Counted from the first letter of the stretch, positions 7,711-18,251 are shown. The stretch is DNA of 64,000 nt from Spartinivicinus ruber (GCF_011009015.1 NZ_CP048878.1:4246354-4310353), one strand, 5' to 3'. The notes: generated by a model not told the origin, from the sequence alone. Translations and numbers: made by a program.

Positions 7711-10134
7711 ATGGTAAGGAAGCTTGTTGTATTACTTAGCTCTATCCTGTTTTCTTCTTCTCAAATATCAGCTAATACAGACTATAAAATTGAATTTAAA
7801 CCCTCTACATTTAACATCTATGAAGGGTATAGTAAAAACTATGGTATCCTACCTGGTATTTTTGATACAAATAAAAATCATTGCGGGAAAAGCCCCTCAT
7901 TATTTACTCGTTCATATATACAAACCATCTCTAAAGTAGATAACTTTTATTTTTCTATAGACATAAGCATAGATGCAATAGTAACAAAAGGTCACGCATT
8001 GCTTGCAGCTTATAACTCAAACACACTTTCTAATTACTCAGTATATAAAGAGCTAAACAGCAAGAATAAAGATTCATATACATATCAGTGCGATACAGAT
8101 TACTTAGTAATTAAAAAAAATTCTGGTATCACTCATTATGCTGATTTTAATGGAGACGGCTTGGGAGATGTTTTATATATAGCCAATATTGATAAACTAA
8201 AAAATAAGTCATTTATTTTTTATGGTATTAATGTAAAAAACGTGTCCTTTTATCATAAAAATGATGGACCATTTTTTTCAGCTGTTGCTTTAGTTAAAGG
8301 TACAGCTCCCAGTTTTATAATTAATACTCCAGAAAATCAAAGCAGCTTAATTCCTTATGTACGAGATATTTCCCATTTAGTATCTGACTGGACCAACGCC
8401 AACATCACCATCCAAGACCGCAACAAAGACGGTCGCGACGACCTATTAATCACCCGCCCTGGCGCACCAGATTTAATTGCTTTTGCTGCTGAAGACGGCA
8501 GTTTCCCTAAAGCCGAAGTCGACACCGGCATTGGTAAATACAACGGCCCTTCTCTATATAAAAGCCAGTTTTGTAACCGCGCCTTATTAACCCAACACCC
8601 TGATGAAAACCCATCAACAGTATTATTTGATGATATCTGTCGTACGGCTTATGTGAGCCCACCCGCCACGGGCACAACAGAAGTCACCGCATTAACCCCT
8701 GATCCTGACAATGCCGCCTTTTGCCCTAAATTAGCATCGGTTCAAACCAATCAAACCGAGCTACTAAAAGAACTGGGCCAAGCCAATACTAAATTTAAAA
8801 CTATTATGGGAAGCCTGCCTCACGATACCCAACTGATGACGTATGCGACTACGCGGGAACAGGCTTTTAATGATTTATTAGCGGCTGAGCAAGCCGAAGC
8901 GGCGGTGCAAAAAACGGTATTATCTCAGCGACGAACTATTGGCCAGTTGGAATTGGATGTGGAAGATTGTGCGTTATTAGGCACGGATTGTAATACGGCG
9001 CAAAACCAATTAACGACAGCCCAACAAGCCTTAACTCAGTTATTAACCGAATTAGATGCCGCTGTCGAAGCCCGGTTAGTTAAACAACAGGTGTATGATC
9101 AAGCCTATGATGCCTATGGCGAAGCCTTGGATAATTACTTAACGGTGGATACGGAATTAGCCGCCTTAATTGAAGCATTTAAAGCCCTGCAAGATAAGGA
9201 GTTAGCGCTTTATCGAGAATTTGCGGGCTTAGAAGGCGCTACCGCGCAAATTCACTATCAATGGGATTGGGCTGAGCAGGTCAATCGTTATAGGCAAGTC
9301 AACCAACAATTAAAAATGCAATGGCAACCCTTACCAGTGACTGGCGCGAAAATCCTCGCCGAATTGCAAGAAAAACCTGAAACCCCACTCGGCGATAAAG
9401 CCATTACGCTACCCGCTGTCTTGTATACCAGCATTGATGACCCAGCGGCTAACGTGAAAATCAATGGCTATGAAACCGCATTAATGCCGAAAGGCGATGC
9501 AGTAATAACCAGCACTTTACGTAAAGAACCCTCCAACCCGATCAGTTTACCCAGTAAAATTCATGGCACTGTTGGTTTGAGCTTGGCGGGTTATTGTCCG
9601 TTTGCACCCAGTGCCAATCAACCCCAGCCGGTAGAAAACCTAGCCGCCCATTTAACCCCACACATTCAGTATGAATACGAAGAGCAAATTAAACGGGGGT
9701 ACACCGCGAAATATAAACTCGATACCTTCGTCAAAACCATTGTCCGCACCAAGAAAAAGAAAAAATGGTTTAAAAAGAAGAAAAAAACCTATATCGAACG
9801 CAAAGTGATTACCAAAGATTGGTTCAATATCCAATTCGACGCCAGCAGTGGTGAATATGCTTATTCCCCCTCTGAACAGGATCAAATTACCCGCGAAGTG
9901 AAGTCTGATCTAGTCCACCGAGTTAATACCGCCATTGGTGCCCTATATGCCGATAACAGCCAGTGTCAAGCAAATAAAGATTGCAGCTATGGCTATTGGT
10001 TAGGTCAATTAACCGGCAACAATGACGACACCAAAGCTATCCAACAATTTAAACAGGGGAATTCCAAATGGGTGGAAGAAGTCGTATATGGGATTCGCTA
10101 CCGGCCTAAGACCGGTTGGGTGGGATTTAGGTAG
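7711..10134 (+). CDS. Array copy C: secreted variable-N / constant-C protein, divergent class 1
   Basis: 807 residues. The signal peptide ends near QISANTD. The variable domain shares only the opening (FNIYEGYSKNYG) with copies A, D and H and then diverges. It keeps two cysteines (NHCGKS, YQCDTD) and the loop DFNGDGLGD. The constant module begins at 8416 (DRNKDGRDD). Local markers differ from other copies: KSQFC, shared with F and G; VQKTVL in place of VRKTVL; NQLTTAQ, shared with D; and a YRQVNQQLK variant. This patchwork of shared markers suggests exchange between copies. The frame is intact, with CCCCACAC replacing the pure C tract. Function unknown. Confidence 0.85.
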   Translation: MVRKLVVLLSSILFSSSQISANTDYKIEFKPSTFNIYEGYSKNYGILPGIFDTNKNHCGKSPSLFTRSYIQTISKVDNFYFSIDISIDAIVTKGHALLAAYNSNTLSNYSVYKELNSKNKDSYTYQCDTDYLVIKKNSGITHYADFNGDGLGDVLYIANIDKLKNKSFIFYGINVKNVSFYHKNDGPFFSAVALVKGTAPSFIINTPENQSSLIPYVRDISHLVSDWTNANITIQDRNKDGRDDLLITRPGAPDLIAFAAEDGSFPKAEVDTGIGKYNGPSLYKSQFCNRALLTQHPDENPSTVLFDDICRTAYVSPPATGTTEVTALTPDPDNAAFCPKLASVQTNQTELLKELGQANTKFKTIMGSLPHDTQLMTYATTREQAFNDLLAAEQAEAAVQKTVLSQRRTIGQLELDVEDCALLGTDCNTAQNQLTTAQQALTQLLTELDAAVEARLVKQQVYDQAYDAYGEALDNYLTVDTELAALIEAFKALQDKELALYREFAGLEGATAQIHYQWDWAEQVNRYRQVNQQLKMQWQPLPVTGAKILAELQEKPETPLGDKAITLPAVLYTSIDDPAANVKINGYETALMPKGDAVITSTLRKEPSNPISLPSKIHGTVGLSLAGYCPFAPSANQPQPVENLAAHLTPHIQYEYEEQIKRGYTAKYKLDTFVKTIVRTKKKKKWFKKKKKTYIERKVITKDWFNIQFDASSGEYAYSPSEQDQITREVKSDLVHRVNTAIGALYADNSQCQANKDCSYGYWLGQLTGNNDDTKAIQQFKQGNSKWVEEVVYGIRYRPKTGWVGFR

Positions 10135-10140
10135 TCTTTT

Positions 10141-10182
10141 ATACAATATACAATCCCCCTTTCCAAAGGGGGATTGTATATT
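10141..10182. repeat. 20-bp perfect inverted repeat after copy C
   Basis: ACAATATACAATCCCCCTTT (10141-10160), CC, then its exact reverse complement to 10182. It is the longest version of the CCCCCTTT palindrome in the array and lies a few bases after the stop of copy C. Confidence 0.8.
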
Positions 10183-10282
10183 GTATTAACAACAAAGTTA
10201 TCGCTCACTTTGCTTTCATTGATTTTATTCCCTATGAAATACTCAGTCAAACTTCACCCTACTCAATACAACCCAAATGTCT

Positions 10283-10319
10283 TATAATGACCCGCCAATT
10301 TTAGTTGTAATAAAAGGTG
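10283..10319 (+). promoter_or_regulatory. Promoter -10 and ribosome-binding site of array copy D
   Basis: TATAAT at 10283-10288, leader GACCCGCCAATTTTAG, and AAGGTG at 10314-10319. The bases just before the ATG (TCTCC) differ slightly from the usual TACCT. Confidence 0.65.
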
Positions 10320-10326
10320 TTTCTCC

Positions 10327-12735
10327 ATGGTAAGGAAGCTTGTTGTATTACTTAGCTCAATTTTATTTTTCTCTTCTAAAATCGCTGCTAACACAGATCA
10401 TATTATTGATTTCCAACCATCTTCAATTAATATTTATGAAAGATATAAACTGAGTTACTGGTACACTTCTCCTCTTTCTGGTAGCCCAGGGCCATGCATG
10501 AATAACCCAGAACACTGGGGTACATATTCTAATATTTATATCACACAAGAAAATACAAACTTCAACTATGTAATACAAACAACTTCTATGGGACCGCCTG
10601 GAAATTTATTGAGTGGATATTATTCATTTTATATTTTTGAAGGGGACACTTATTTTAATGAAAGCTTGAAGCTTTGGAAGATAAATAATATTGGAACCAT
10701 ATATAATGAGAAATGCAATGGGGATATAAATGAAGTCAAAAAAAATCCAGGCAAGTCATACTATGCCGACTTTAATGGAGATAACATAACAGATCTCCTA
10801 TACATAACGAAACATAGCTCACACCACCAAAAGGCACTGACTTTTTATAGCCAAAAACTAAATAACATAGAGTTAAAAAAGTTTCCAGCTGGGCATAGTT
10901 TTATCTCTATAGGACACCAGCATCATGAAAATGTTAAGAAAAACTACCAAGGCCCTGTAGTACTTGATATTTCTAAATTAATAACTGATTGGTCAAATGT
11001 TACTATTCATATCATAGACCGCAATAAAGACGGCCGCGATGATCTACTCATCACCCGCCCCGGTGCCCCCGATTTAATTGCCTTTGCTGCTGAAGACGGC
11101 AGTTTCCCTAAAGCCGAAGTCGACACCGGCATAGGCAAATATAATGGCCCTTCTTTATATAAAAGCCGGTTTTGTAACCGCGCCTTGTTAACCCAACACC
11201 CTGATGACAACCCATCAACCGTGTTATTTGATGATGTCTGCCGTACGGCTTATGTCAGCCCACCCGCCACCGGCACCACTGAAGTCACCGCGTTAACTCC
11301 TGACCCTGACAATGCCACCTTTTGCCCTAAATTAGCATCGGCTCAAACCAATCAAACGGAATTATTAAAAGAACTGGGCCAAGCCAATACTAAATTTAAA
11401 ACTATTATGGGAAGCCTGCCTCACGATACCCAACTGATGACGTATGCGACTACGCGGGAACAGGCTTTTAATGATTTATTAGCGGCTGAGCAAGCCGAAG
11501 CGGCGGTGCGAAAAACGGTATTATCCCAACGGCGAACCATTGGCCAACTGGAATTGGATGTGGAAGATTTTGCGTTATTAGGCACCGATTGTAATACGGC
11601 GCAAAACCAATTAACGACAGCCCAACAAGCCTTAACTCAGTTATTAACCGAATTAGATGCCGCTGTCGAAGCCCGGCTAGTTAAACAACAATTGTATGAT
11701 CAAGCCTATGATGCCTATGGCGAAGCCTTAGATAACTATTTAACCGTGGATACGGAGTTAGCCGCCTTAATTGAAGAATTTAAAATCCTACAAGATAAGG
11801 AGTTAGCGCTTTATCGAGAATTTGCGGGCTTAGAAGGCGCTACCGCGCAAATTCACTATCAATGGGATTGGGCTGAGCAGGTCAATCGTTATCAAGCTTT
11901 AAACCAATCATTAAAAATGCAATGGCAACCCTTACCAGTGACGGGTGCAAAAATTCTGGCGGAACTACAGGAAAAACCTGAAACCCCACTCGGCGATAAA
12001 GCCATTACCCTACCGGCCGTTTTGTATACCAGCATTAATCAGCAAAATAATGATGTACAAATCAATGGTTATGAAACCGCATTAATGCCGAAAGGGGATG
12101 CAATAATAACCAGCACTTTACGTAAGGGACCCTCCAACCCGATTAGTTTACCCAGTAAAATCCATGGGACTATTGGCCTGAGCTTATCCGGTTATTGCCC
12201 TTTTGCCCCATCAGCCGATCAACCCCAACCGGTAGAAAACCTAGCCGCTCACTTAACCCCACACATTCAGTATGAATACGAAGAACAAATTAAACGAGGC
12301 TATACCGCGAAATATAAACTCGATACCTTTGTTAAAACCATTGTCCGCACCAAGAAAAAGAAAAAATGGTTTAAAAAGAAGAAAAAGACCTATATCGAGC
12401 GCAAAGTCATTACCAGCGATTGGTTTAATATCCAATTCGACGCCACCAGTGGTGAGTACGCCTACTCCCCTGCTGAACAGGATCAAATTACCCGCGAGGT
12501 AAAGTCTGATTTAGTGCGTCGAGTCAATACCGCTATTGGCGCCTTATATGCTGATAACAGCCAATGCCAAGCAAATAAAGATTGCAGCTATGGCTATTGG
12601 CTAGGTCAATTAACCGGCAACAATGACGACACTAAAGCCATCCAACAATTTAAACAAGGGAATTCCAAATGGGTGGAAGAAGTCGTATATGGTATTCGTT
12701 ATCGGCCCAAGACAGGTTGGGTGGGGTTTAGGTAG
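10327..12735 (+). CDS. Array copy D: secreted variable-N / constant-C protein, class 1
   Basis: 802 residues with signal peptide MVRKLVVLLSSILFFSSKIAA. The variable domain is class 1, close to A and H (SINIYERYKLSYWYTSPLSG; GPCMNN and NEKCNGD cysteines; DFNGDNITD loop). The constant module starts at 11017. Its helical-hairpin motif reads EDFALLGTDC: the first cysteine of a pair kept in all seven other copies is Phe here, so the proposed disulfide at the turn cannot form. Another local variant is INQQNNDVQINGY in place of IDDQAANVKINGY. The frame is intact to the usual GWVGFR ending. Role unknown. Confidence 0.85.
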   Translation: MVRKLVVLLSSILFFSSKIAANTDHIIDFQPSSINIYERYKLSYWYTSPLSGSPGPCMNNPEHWGTYSNIYITQENTNFNYVIQTTSMGPPGNLLSGYYSFYIFEGDTYFNESLKLWKINNIGTIYNEKCNGDINEVKKNPGKSYYADFNGDNITDLLYITKHSSHHQKALTFYSQKLNNIELKKFPAGHSFISIGHQHHENVKKNYQGPVVLDISKLITDWSNVTIHIIDRNKDGRDDLLITRPGAPDLIAFAAEDGSFPKAEVDTGIGKYNGPSLYKSRFCNRALLTQHPDDNPSTVLFDDVCRTAYVSPPATGTTEVTALTPDPDNATFCPKLASAQTNQTELLKELGQANTKFKTIMGSLPHDTQLMTYATTREQAFNDLLAAEQAEAAVRKTVLSQRRTIGQLELDVEDFALLGTDCNTAQNQLTTAQQALTQLLTELDAAVEARLVKQQLYDQAYDAYGEALDNYLTVDTELAALIEEFKILQDKELALYREFAGLEGATAQIHYQWDWAEQVNRYQALNQSLKMQWQPLPVTGAKILAELQEKPETPLGDKAITLPAVLYTSINQQNNDVQINGYETALMPKGDAIITSTLRKGPSNPISLPSKIHGTIGLSLSGYCPFAPSADQPQPVENLAAHLTPHIQYEYEEQIKRGYTAKYKLDTFVKTIVRTKKKKKWFKKKKKTYIERKVITSDWFNIQFDATSGEYAYSPAEQDQITREVKSDLVRRVNTAIGALYADNSQCQANKDCSYGYWLGQLTGNNDDTKAIQQFKQGNSKWVEEVVYGIRYRPKTGWVGFR

Positions 12736-12748
12736 TCTTTTATACAAT

Positions 12749-12766
12749 CCCCCTTTCCAAAGGGGG
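12749..12766. repeat. CCCCCTTT palindrome after copy D
   Basis: CCCCCTTT-CC-AAAGGGGG, an 8-bp perfect stem 13 bases after the stop codon. It is followed by a block (TTTAAGCTACTTTGAAAAC...) repeated after E, G and H. Confidence 0.65.
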
Positions 12767-12938
12767 AGTTATTGAATCACAATAAACAACCGAGTTGTTT
12801 AAGCTACTTTGAAAACTCAGACAAGTATGGGTAAGAATAAATAACCAATAAAGTTACCACTCACTTTATTTTCCTCCCTCCTATTCCCTATAAAATACTC
12901 AGCCAAACTTCACCCTACTCAATACAATTCAAATGTCT

Positions 12939-12975
12939 TATAATGGCCTGCCAATTTTAGTTGTAATAAAAGGTG
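12939..12975 (+). promoter_or_regulatory. Promoter -10 and ribosome-binding site of array copy E
   Basis: TATAAT at 12939-12944 and AAGGTG at 12970-12975, with the common leader (GGCCTGCCAATTTTAG variant). Confidence 0.65.
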
Positions 12976-12982
12976 TTTATCC

Positions 12983-15409
12983 ATGGTAAGGAAGCTTGTT
13001 GTATTACTTAGCTCAACTGTATTTTTTTCTAGTCAAATTACAGCAAACACAGACGATGTCATTGAGTTTTTACCTGGAAAAAACAAGTTATCTCTAGGTT
13101 ACCTTAAAGGTCGATTCAAAAACTCAATGAGCAATAATAATGAGTACCAAAAATGTGTTTTAGGTCGCGGTTCCTATCCAATAACTGCTCTTGAATACTC
13201 TCTAGAATTAACTCCAATTAAAGAAAATAGAAAAATAATTAATGGACTATTAGCTAATCAATTTTCTGGAAGTCTTTCTAGCGCTCTCAGTACTGGACTA
13301 TTTAGTTTCACCAAAAACTACTTAACAGACAAAGAACAATCAAAATACTGCGCAAACAGCAAACCTTCCCTTGATTGGAAAGATTTTTTATTTTGCAAAG
13401 GCTACACTTTAGAGGAAATATTCCTCAATGGATATTATGGGGATTTTAATGGAGATAACCTAGGTGATGTTATTTATCAGATTAACCATAAATTTACATC
13501 TTATTCATTATTAGTATTTTACGGCACAAATAAAACAGTCAATACAGTCAAAAAAAATCATGGCAGCAACCACTTAACTCAGGAGTGTAGTAAAAGACTA
13601 AATCAAATAGAAAAAGGTGAATACCCATACGCAAAAGCAATAGAAACCATCGACGGAGTATCATTAAAAAACGTAACCATTCAAGTCCAAGACCGCAACA
13701 AAGACGGCCGTGACGATCTTCTCATCACCCGCCCCGGTGCCCCCGATTTAATTGCCTTTGCTGCTGAAGACGGCAGTTTCCCTAAAGCCGAAGTCGACAC
13801 AGGTATTGGCAAATACAACGGCCCTTCTCTATACAAAAGCCGTTTTTGTAACCGTGCCTTGTTAACCCAGCACCCGGATGAAAACCCATCAACGGTGCTA
13901 TTTGATGATATCTGTCGTACGGCTTATGTGAGCCCACCCGCCACGGGCACAACAGAAGTCACCGCATTAACCCCTGATCCTGACAATGCCGCCTTTTGCC
14001 CTAAATTAGCATCGGTTCAAACCAATCAAACCGAGCTACTAAAAGAACTGGGCCAAGCCAATACTAAATTTAAAACTATTATGGGAAGCCTGCCTCACGA
14101 TACCCAACTGATGACGTATGCGACTACGCGGGAACAGGCTTTTAATGATTTATTAGCGGCTGAGCAAGCCGAAGCGGCCGTACGTAAAACGGTGTTATCT
14201 CAACGACGGACTATTGGCCAGTTGGAATTGGATGTGGAAGATTGTGCGTTATTAGGCACAGATTGTAATACGGCGCAACATCAACTCAATGCAGCCCAAC
14301 AAGCCTTAACTCAGTTATTAACCGAATTAGATGCCGCTGTCGAAGCTCGGTTAGTTAAACAACAGGTGTATGACCAAGCGTTTGATGCCTATGGCGAAGC
14401 CTTGGATAATTACTTAACGGTGGATACGGAGTTAGCCGCCTTAATTGAAGAATTTAAAGCTCTGCAAGATAAGGAGTTAGCGCTTTACCGAGAATTTGCG
14501 GGCTTGGAAGGCGCCACCGCACAAATCCAATACCAATGGGATTGGGCTGAGCAGGTGAATCGTTATCAAGCTTTAAACCAATCATTAAAAATGCAATGGC
14601 AACCCTTGCCAGTGACGGGTGCAAAAATTCTGGCGGAACTACAGGAAAAACCCGAAACTCCATTAGGGGATAAAGCCATTACGCTACCCGCTGTCTTGTA
14701 TACCAGCATTGATGACCCAGCGGCTAACGTGAAAATCAATGGCTATGAAACCGCATTAATGCCGAAAGGGGATGCAGTAATAACCAGCACTTTACGTAAA
14801 GAACCCTCCAACCCGATCAGTTTACCCAGTAAAATTAATGGCACTGTTGGCCTGAGCTTAGCGGGTTATTGCCCGTTTGCACCCAGTGCTAATCAACCAC
14901 AACCAATAGAAAACTTAGCCGCCCATTTAACCCCCCACATTCAGTATGAATACGAAGAACAAATTAAACGGGGTTACACCGCGAAATATAAACTGGATAC
15001 CTTTGTCAAAACCATTGTGCGCACCAAGAAAAAGAAAAAATGGTTTAAAAAGAAGAAAAAGACCTATATCGAACGCAAAGTTATTACCAGCGATTGGTTT
15101 AATATCCAATTCGACGCCAGCAGTGGTGAATACACCTACTCCCCTGCTGAACAGGATCAAATTACCCGTGAAGTAAAATCGGATTTAGTCCGCCGAGTCA
15201 ATACCGCCATTGGCGCCCTATATGCTGATAACAGCCAGTGCCAACAAAATAAAGATTGCAGCTATGGCTATTGGTTAGGTCAATTAACCGGCAACAATGA
15301 CGACACCAAAGCTATCCAACAATTTAAACAGGGGAATTCCAAATGGGTCGAAGAAGTCGTATATGGCATACGGTATCGACCTAAGACTGGTTGGGTGGGG
15401 TTTAGATAG
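12983..15409 (+). CDS. Array copy E: secreted variable-N / constant-C protein, class 3
   Basis: 808 residues. The variable domain is class 3, shared with copy F: it opens TDDVIEFLPGK after the signal peptide, keeps YGDFNGDNLGD as the calcium-type loop, and has more cysteines than class 1 (QKCVLG, KYCANS, LFCKGY, QECSKR). It ends with AIETIDGVSLKNVTIQ and passes into the constant module at 13691. The constant part keeps the six-C tract (14931-14936) in frame and the AAHLTPHIQYEYEEQ sequence. Copies E and F are adjacent and of the same class, consistent with local tandem duplication of a whole gene. Confidence 0.85.
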   Translation: MVRKLVVLLSSTVFFSSQITANTDDVIEFLPGKNKLSLGYLKGRFKNSMSNNNEYQKCVLGRGSYPITALEYSLELTPIKENRKIINGLLANQFSGSLSSALSTGLFSFTKNYLTDKEQSKYCANSKPSLDWKDFLFCKGYTLEEIFLNGYYGDFNGDNLGDVIYQINHKFTSYSLLVFYGTNKTVNTVKKNHGSNHLTQECSKRLNQIEKGEYPYAKAIETIDGVSLKNVTIQVQDRNKDGRDDLLITRPGAPDLIAFAAEDGSFPKAEVDTGIGKYNGPSLYKSRFCNRALLTQHPDENPSTVLFDDICRTAYVSPPATGTTEVTALTPDPDNAAFCPKLASVQTNQTELLKELGQANTKFKTIMGSLPHDTQLMTYATTREQAFNDLLAAEQAEAAVRKTVLSQRRTIGQLELDVEDCALLGTDCNTAQHQLNAAQQALTQLLTELDAAVEARLVKQQVYDQAFDAYGEALDNYLTVDTELAALIEEFKALQDKELALYREFAGLEGATAQIQYQWDWAEQVNRYQALNQSLKMQWQPLPVTGAKILAELQEKPETPLGDKAITLPAVLYTSIDDPAANVKINGYETALMPKGDAVITSTLRKEPSNPISLPSKINGTVGLSLAGYCPFAPSANQPQPIENLAAHLTPHIQYEYEEQIKRGYTAKYKLDTFVKTIVRTKKKKKWFKKKKKTYIERKVITSDWFNIQFDASSGEYTYSPAEQDQITREVKSDLVRRVNTAIGALYADNSQCQQNKDCSYGYWLGQLTGNNDDTKAIQQFKQGNSKWVEEVVYGIRYRPKTGWVGFR

Positions 15410-15420
15410 TCTTTCATACA

Positions 15421-15443
15421 CTCCCCCTTTTCCAAAGGGGGAG
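15421..15443. repeat. CCCCCTTT palindrome after copy E
   Basis: CTCCCCCTTT-TCC-AAAGGGGGAG, a 10-bp perfect stem 11 bases after the stop codon. Confidence 0.65.
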
Positions 15444-15613
15444 TTATTGAATCACAATAAACAACCGGGTTGTTTAAGCTACTTTGAAAACTCAGACAAG
15501 TATGGGTAAGAATAAATAACCAATAAAGTTATTACTCACTTTATTTTCATCCCTCCTATTCCCTATAAAATAATCAGCCAAACTTCACCCTACTCAATAC
15601 AACCCAAATGTCT

Positions 15614-15650
15614 TATAATGACCCGCCAATTTTAGTTGTAATAAAAGGTG
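15614..15650 (+). promoter_or_regulatory. Promoter -10 and ribosome-binding site of array copy F
   Basis: TATAAT at 15614-15619 and AAGGTG at 15645-15650. The common leader has one change before the ATG (GTCTACCT). Confidence 0.65.
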
Positions 15651-15657
15651 TCTACCT

Positions 15658-18090
15658 ATGGTAAGGAAGCTTGCTGTATTACTTAGCTCAATTTTATTTT
15701 TTTCTAGTCAAATTACAGCAAACACAGACGATGTCATTGAGTTTTTGCCTGGAAAACAAGATTTTCAATTAACAATAATTCAAGGCAAACCTAACGATCC
15801 AGAAAAGTGTATATTTTCTTTAGGATCCAACAGTTTAAGCCACTACACTGGTATGGGTTATTGGTTAAATAAACTACCTATAGAAGAAAATAAAACATCT
15901 ATAACTGGAACCATTGCTGAAAAGAGAATTTATTCACATGGTTTCGTTTCTAACAATGATTTCCTTAAGAACAGCTTATTTAAAATTACTAGAAACTATT
16001 TAACGGAAGAGGAACGTAAAATATATTGCCCAAACATCAATATACCTAAAGACCCAATGTCAGCAATGCAATGTGAAGGATTACATGTAAACGATTCTCT
16101 TAAATTTGATGAACACTATGGTGATTTTAATGGAGATGGTCTTGGTGATGTTATCTACCGAATAGATCACGAATCTTCCCCTTATTCAGCCCTAATTTTT
16201 TATGGAGCTAATAATAAACTGATCAAAACTGCTAAATATGGTTTATTAACAAATCAACCAAATACTTGTGAGAAAAGACGATCCGAAGCAGAATATGGCA
16301 AATATCTATTTGCAAAAGCAATAGAAACTATTGATAAAATATCATTAAAAAATTTAACTCTGAAAGTTCAAGACCGCAACAAAGACGGTCGCGACGACCT
16401 ATTAATCACCCGCCCTGGCGCACCAGATTTAATTGCTTTTGCTGCTGAAGACGGCAGTTTCCCTAAAGCCGAAGTCGACACCGGCATTGGTAAATACAAC
16501 GGCCCTTCTCTATATAAAAGCCAGTTTTGTAACCGCGCCTTATTAACCCAACACCCTGATGAAAACCCATCAACAGTATTATTTGATGATATCTGTCGTA
16601 CGGCTTATGTGAGCCCACCCGCCACGGGCACAACAGAAGTCACCGCATTAACCCCTGATCCTGACAATGCCGCCTTTTGCCCTAAATTAGCAACGGCTCA
16701 AACCAATCAAACGGAATTATTAAAAGAACTGGGACAAGCCAACACCAAGTTTAAAACCATTATGGGTAGCCTGCCTCACGATACCCAACTGGTGGCGTAT
16801 ACCGATAAGCGAGAACAGGCTTTTAATGATTTATTAGCGGCTGAGCAAGCCGAAGCGGCCGTACGTAAAACCGTGTTATCCCAACGGCGAGCCATTGGCC
16901 AATTGGAATTAGATGTGGAGGATTGCGCCTTATTAGGCACGGATTGTAATACGGCGCAACTTCAACTCAATGCCGCCCAACAAGCCTTAACTCAGTTATT
17001 AACCGAATTAGATGCCGCCGTCGAAGCCCGGTTAGTTAAACAACAGGTGTATGACCAAGCCTATGATACCTATGGCGAGGCGTTAGATGCCTACTTAACT
17101 GTGGATACGGAATTAGCTGCCTTAATTGAGGAATTTAAAGCTCTGCAAGATAAGGAGTTAGCGCTTTACCGAGAATTTGCGGGCTTGGAAGGCGCCACCG
17201 CACAAATCCAATACCAATGGGATTGGGCTGAGCAGGTGAATCGTTATCAAGCTTTAAACCAATCATTAAAAATGCAATGGCAACCCTTGCCGGTGACGGG
17301 TGCAAAAATACTGGCGGAATTGCAGGAAAAACCCGAAACCCCACTCGGCGATAAAGCCATTACCCTACCCGCTGTCTTGTATACCAGCATTGATGATCAA
17401 GCGGCTAACGTGAAAATCAATGGCTATGAAACCGCATTAATGCCGAAAGGGGATGCAGTAATAACCAGCACTTTACGTAAAGAACCCTCCAACCCGATCA
17501 GTTTACCCAGTAAAATTAATGGCACTGTTGGTTTGAGCTTGGCGGGTTATTGTCCGTTTGCACCATCGGCTAACCAACCCCTGCCGGTAGAAAACTTAGC
17601 CGCACACTTAACCCCACACATTCAGTATGAATACGAAGAACAAATTAAACGAGGCTATACCGCGAAATATAAACTCGATACCTTCGTCAAAACCATTGTC
17701 CGCACCAAGAAAAAGAAAAAATGGTTTAAAAAGAAGAAAAAAACCTATATCGAACGCAAAGTGATTACCAAAGATTGGTTCAATATCCAATTCGACGCCA
17801 GCAGTGGTGAATACGCCTACTCCCCTGCTGAACAGGATAAAATTACCCGTGAAGTAAAATCGGATTTAGTCCGCCGAGTCAATACCGCCATTGGCGCCCT
17901 ATATGCTGATAACAGCCAGTGCCAAGCAAATAAAGATTGCAGCTATGGCTATTGGTTAGGTCAATTAACCGGCAACAATGACGACACCAAAGCTATCCAA
18001 CAATTTAAACAGGGGAATTCCAAATGGGTGGAAGAAGTCGTATATGGGATTCGCTACCGGCCTAAGACCGGTTGGGTGGGGTTTAGATAA
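15658..18090 (+). CDS. Array copy F: secreted variable-N / constant-C protein, class 3
   Basis: 810 residues. The class 3 variable domain resembles copy E in its opening (TDDVIEFLPGK) and end (AIETIDKISLKNLTLK) but is heavily diverged in between. The loop is YGDFNGDGLGD; cysteines lie in EKCIFS, IYCPNI, MQCEGL and NTCEKR. The constant module starts at 16372 and, for more than a kilobase, is nearly identical to that of copy G. It includes the phrase LVAYTDKREQ, which replaces LMTYATTREQ of the other copies. The 3' end and downstream DNA instead match copy A through the duplicated vapBC block. Its constant region is therefore a mosaic. Confidence 0.85.
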   Translation: MVRKLAVLLSSILFFSSQITANTDDVIEFLPGKQDFQLTIIQGKPNDPEKCIFSLGSNSLSHYTGMGYWLNKLPIEENKTSITGTIAEKRIYSHGFVSNNDFLKNSLFKITRNYLTEEERKIYCPNINIPKDPMSAMQCEGLHVNDSLKFDEHYGDFNGDGLGDVIYRIDHESSPYSALIFYGANNKLIKTAKYGLLTNQPNTCEKRRSEAEYGKYLFAKAIETIDKISLKNLTLKVQDRNKDGRDDLLITRPGAPDLIAFAAEDGSFPKAEVDTGIGKYNGPSLYKSQFCNRALLTQHPDENPSTVLFDDICRTAYVSPPATGTTEVTALTPDPDNAAFCPKLATAQTNQTELLKELGQANTKFKTIMGSLPHDTQLVAYTDKREQAFNDLLAAEQAEAAVRKTVLSQRRAIGQLELDVEDCALLGTDCNTAQLQLNAAQQALTQLLTELDAAVEARLVKQQVYDQAYDTYGEALDAYLTVDTELAALIEEFKALQDKELALYREFAGLEGATAQIQYQWDWAEQVNRYQALNQSLKMQWQPLPVTGAKILAELQEKPETPLGDKAITLPAVLYTSIDDQAANVKINGYETALMPKGDAVITSTLRKEPSNPISLPSKINGTVGLSLAGYCPFAPSANQPLPVENLAAHLTPHIQYEYEEQIKRGYTAKYKLDTFVKTIVRTKKKKKWFKKKKKTYIERKVITKDWFNIQFDASSGEYAYSPAEQDKITREVKSDLVRRVNTAIGALYADNSQCQANKDCSYGYWLGQLTGNNDDTKAIQQFKQGNSKWVEEVVYGIRYRPKTGWVGFR

Positions 18091-18146
18091 TTTTTTTAAT
18101 GCTATAACTAGTCTTGCAGTAGCAGACTACCCCCCTCATTCTACCC

Positions 18147-18237
18147 TTCTCCCCCCACTGGGGGAGAAAAATGCTAAGATTTTAACCCATACCATACACC
18201 TTTTACTAAACAGTCCCCTCTACCTCAGGGTGAGGGG
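18147..18237. repeat. Two intergenic hairpins between copy F and the toxin gene
   Basis: Duplicates of the hairpins at 4024-4114: TTCTCCCC/GGGGAGAA (18147-18168) and the CCCCTC/GAGGGG stem (18215-18237). They replace the CCCCCTTT palindrome found after most other copies. Confidence 0.55.
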
Positions 18238-18251
18238 CTTACAAAACAAAC

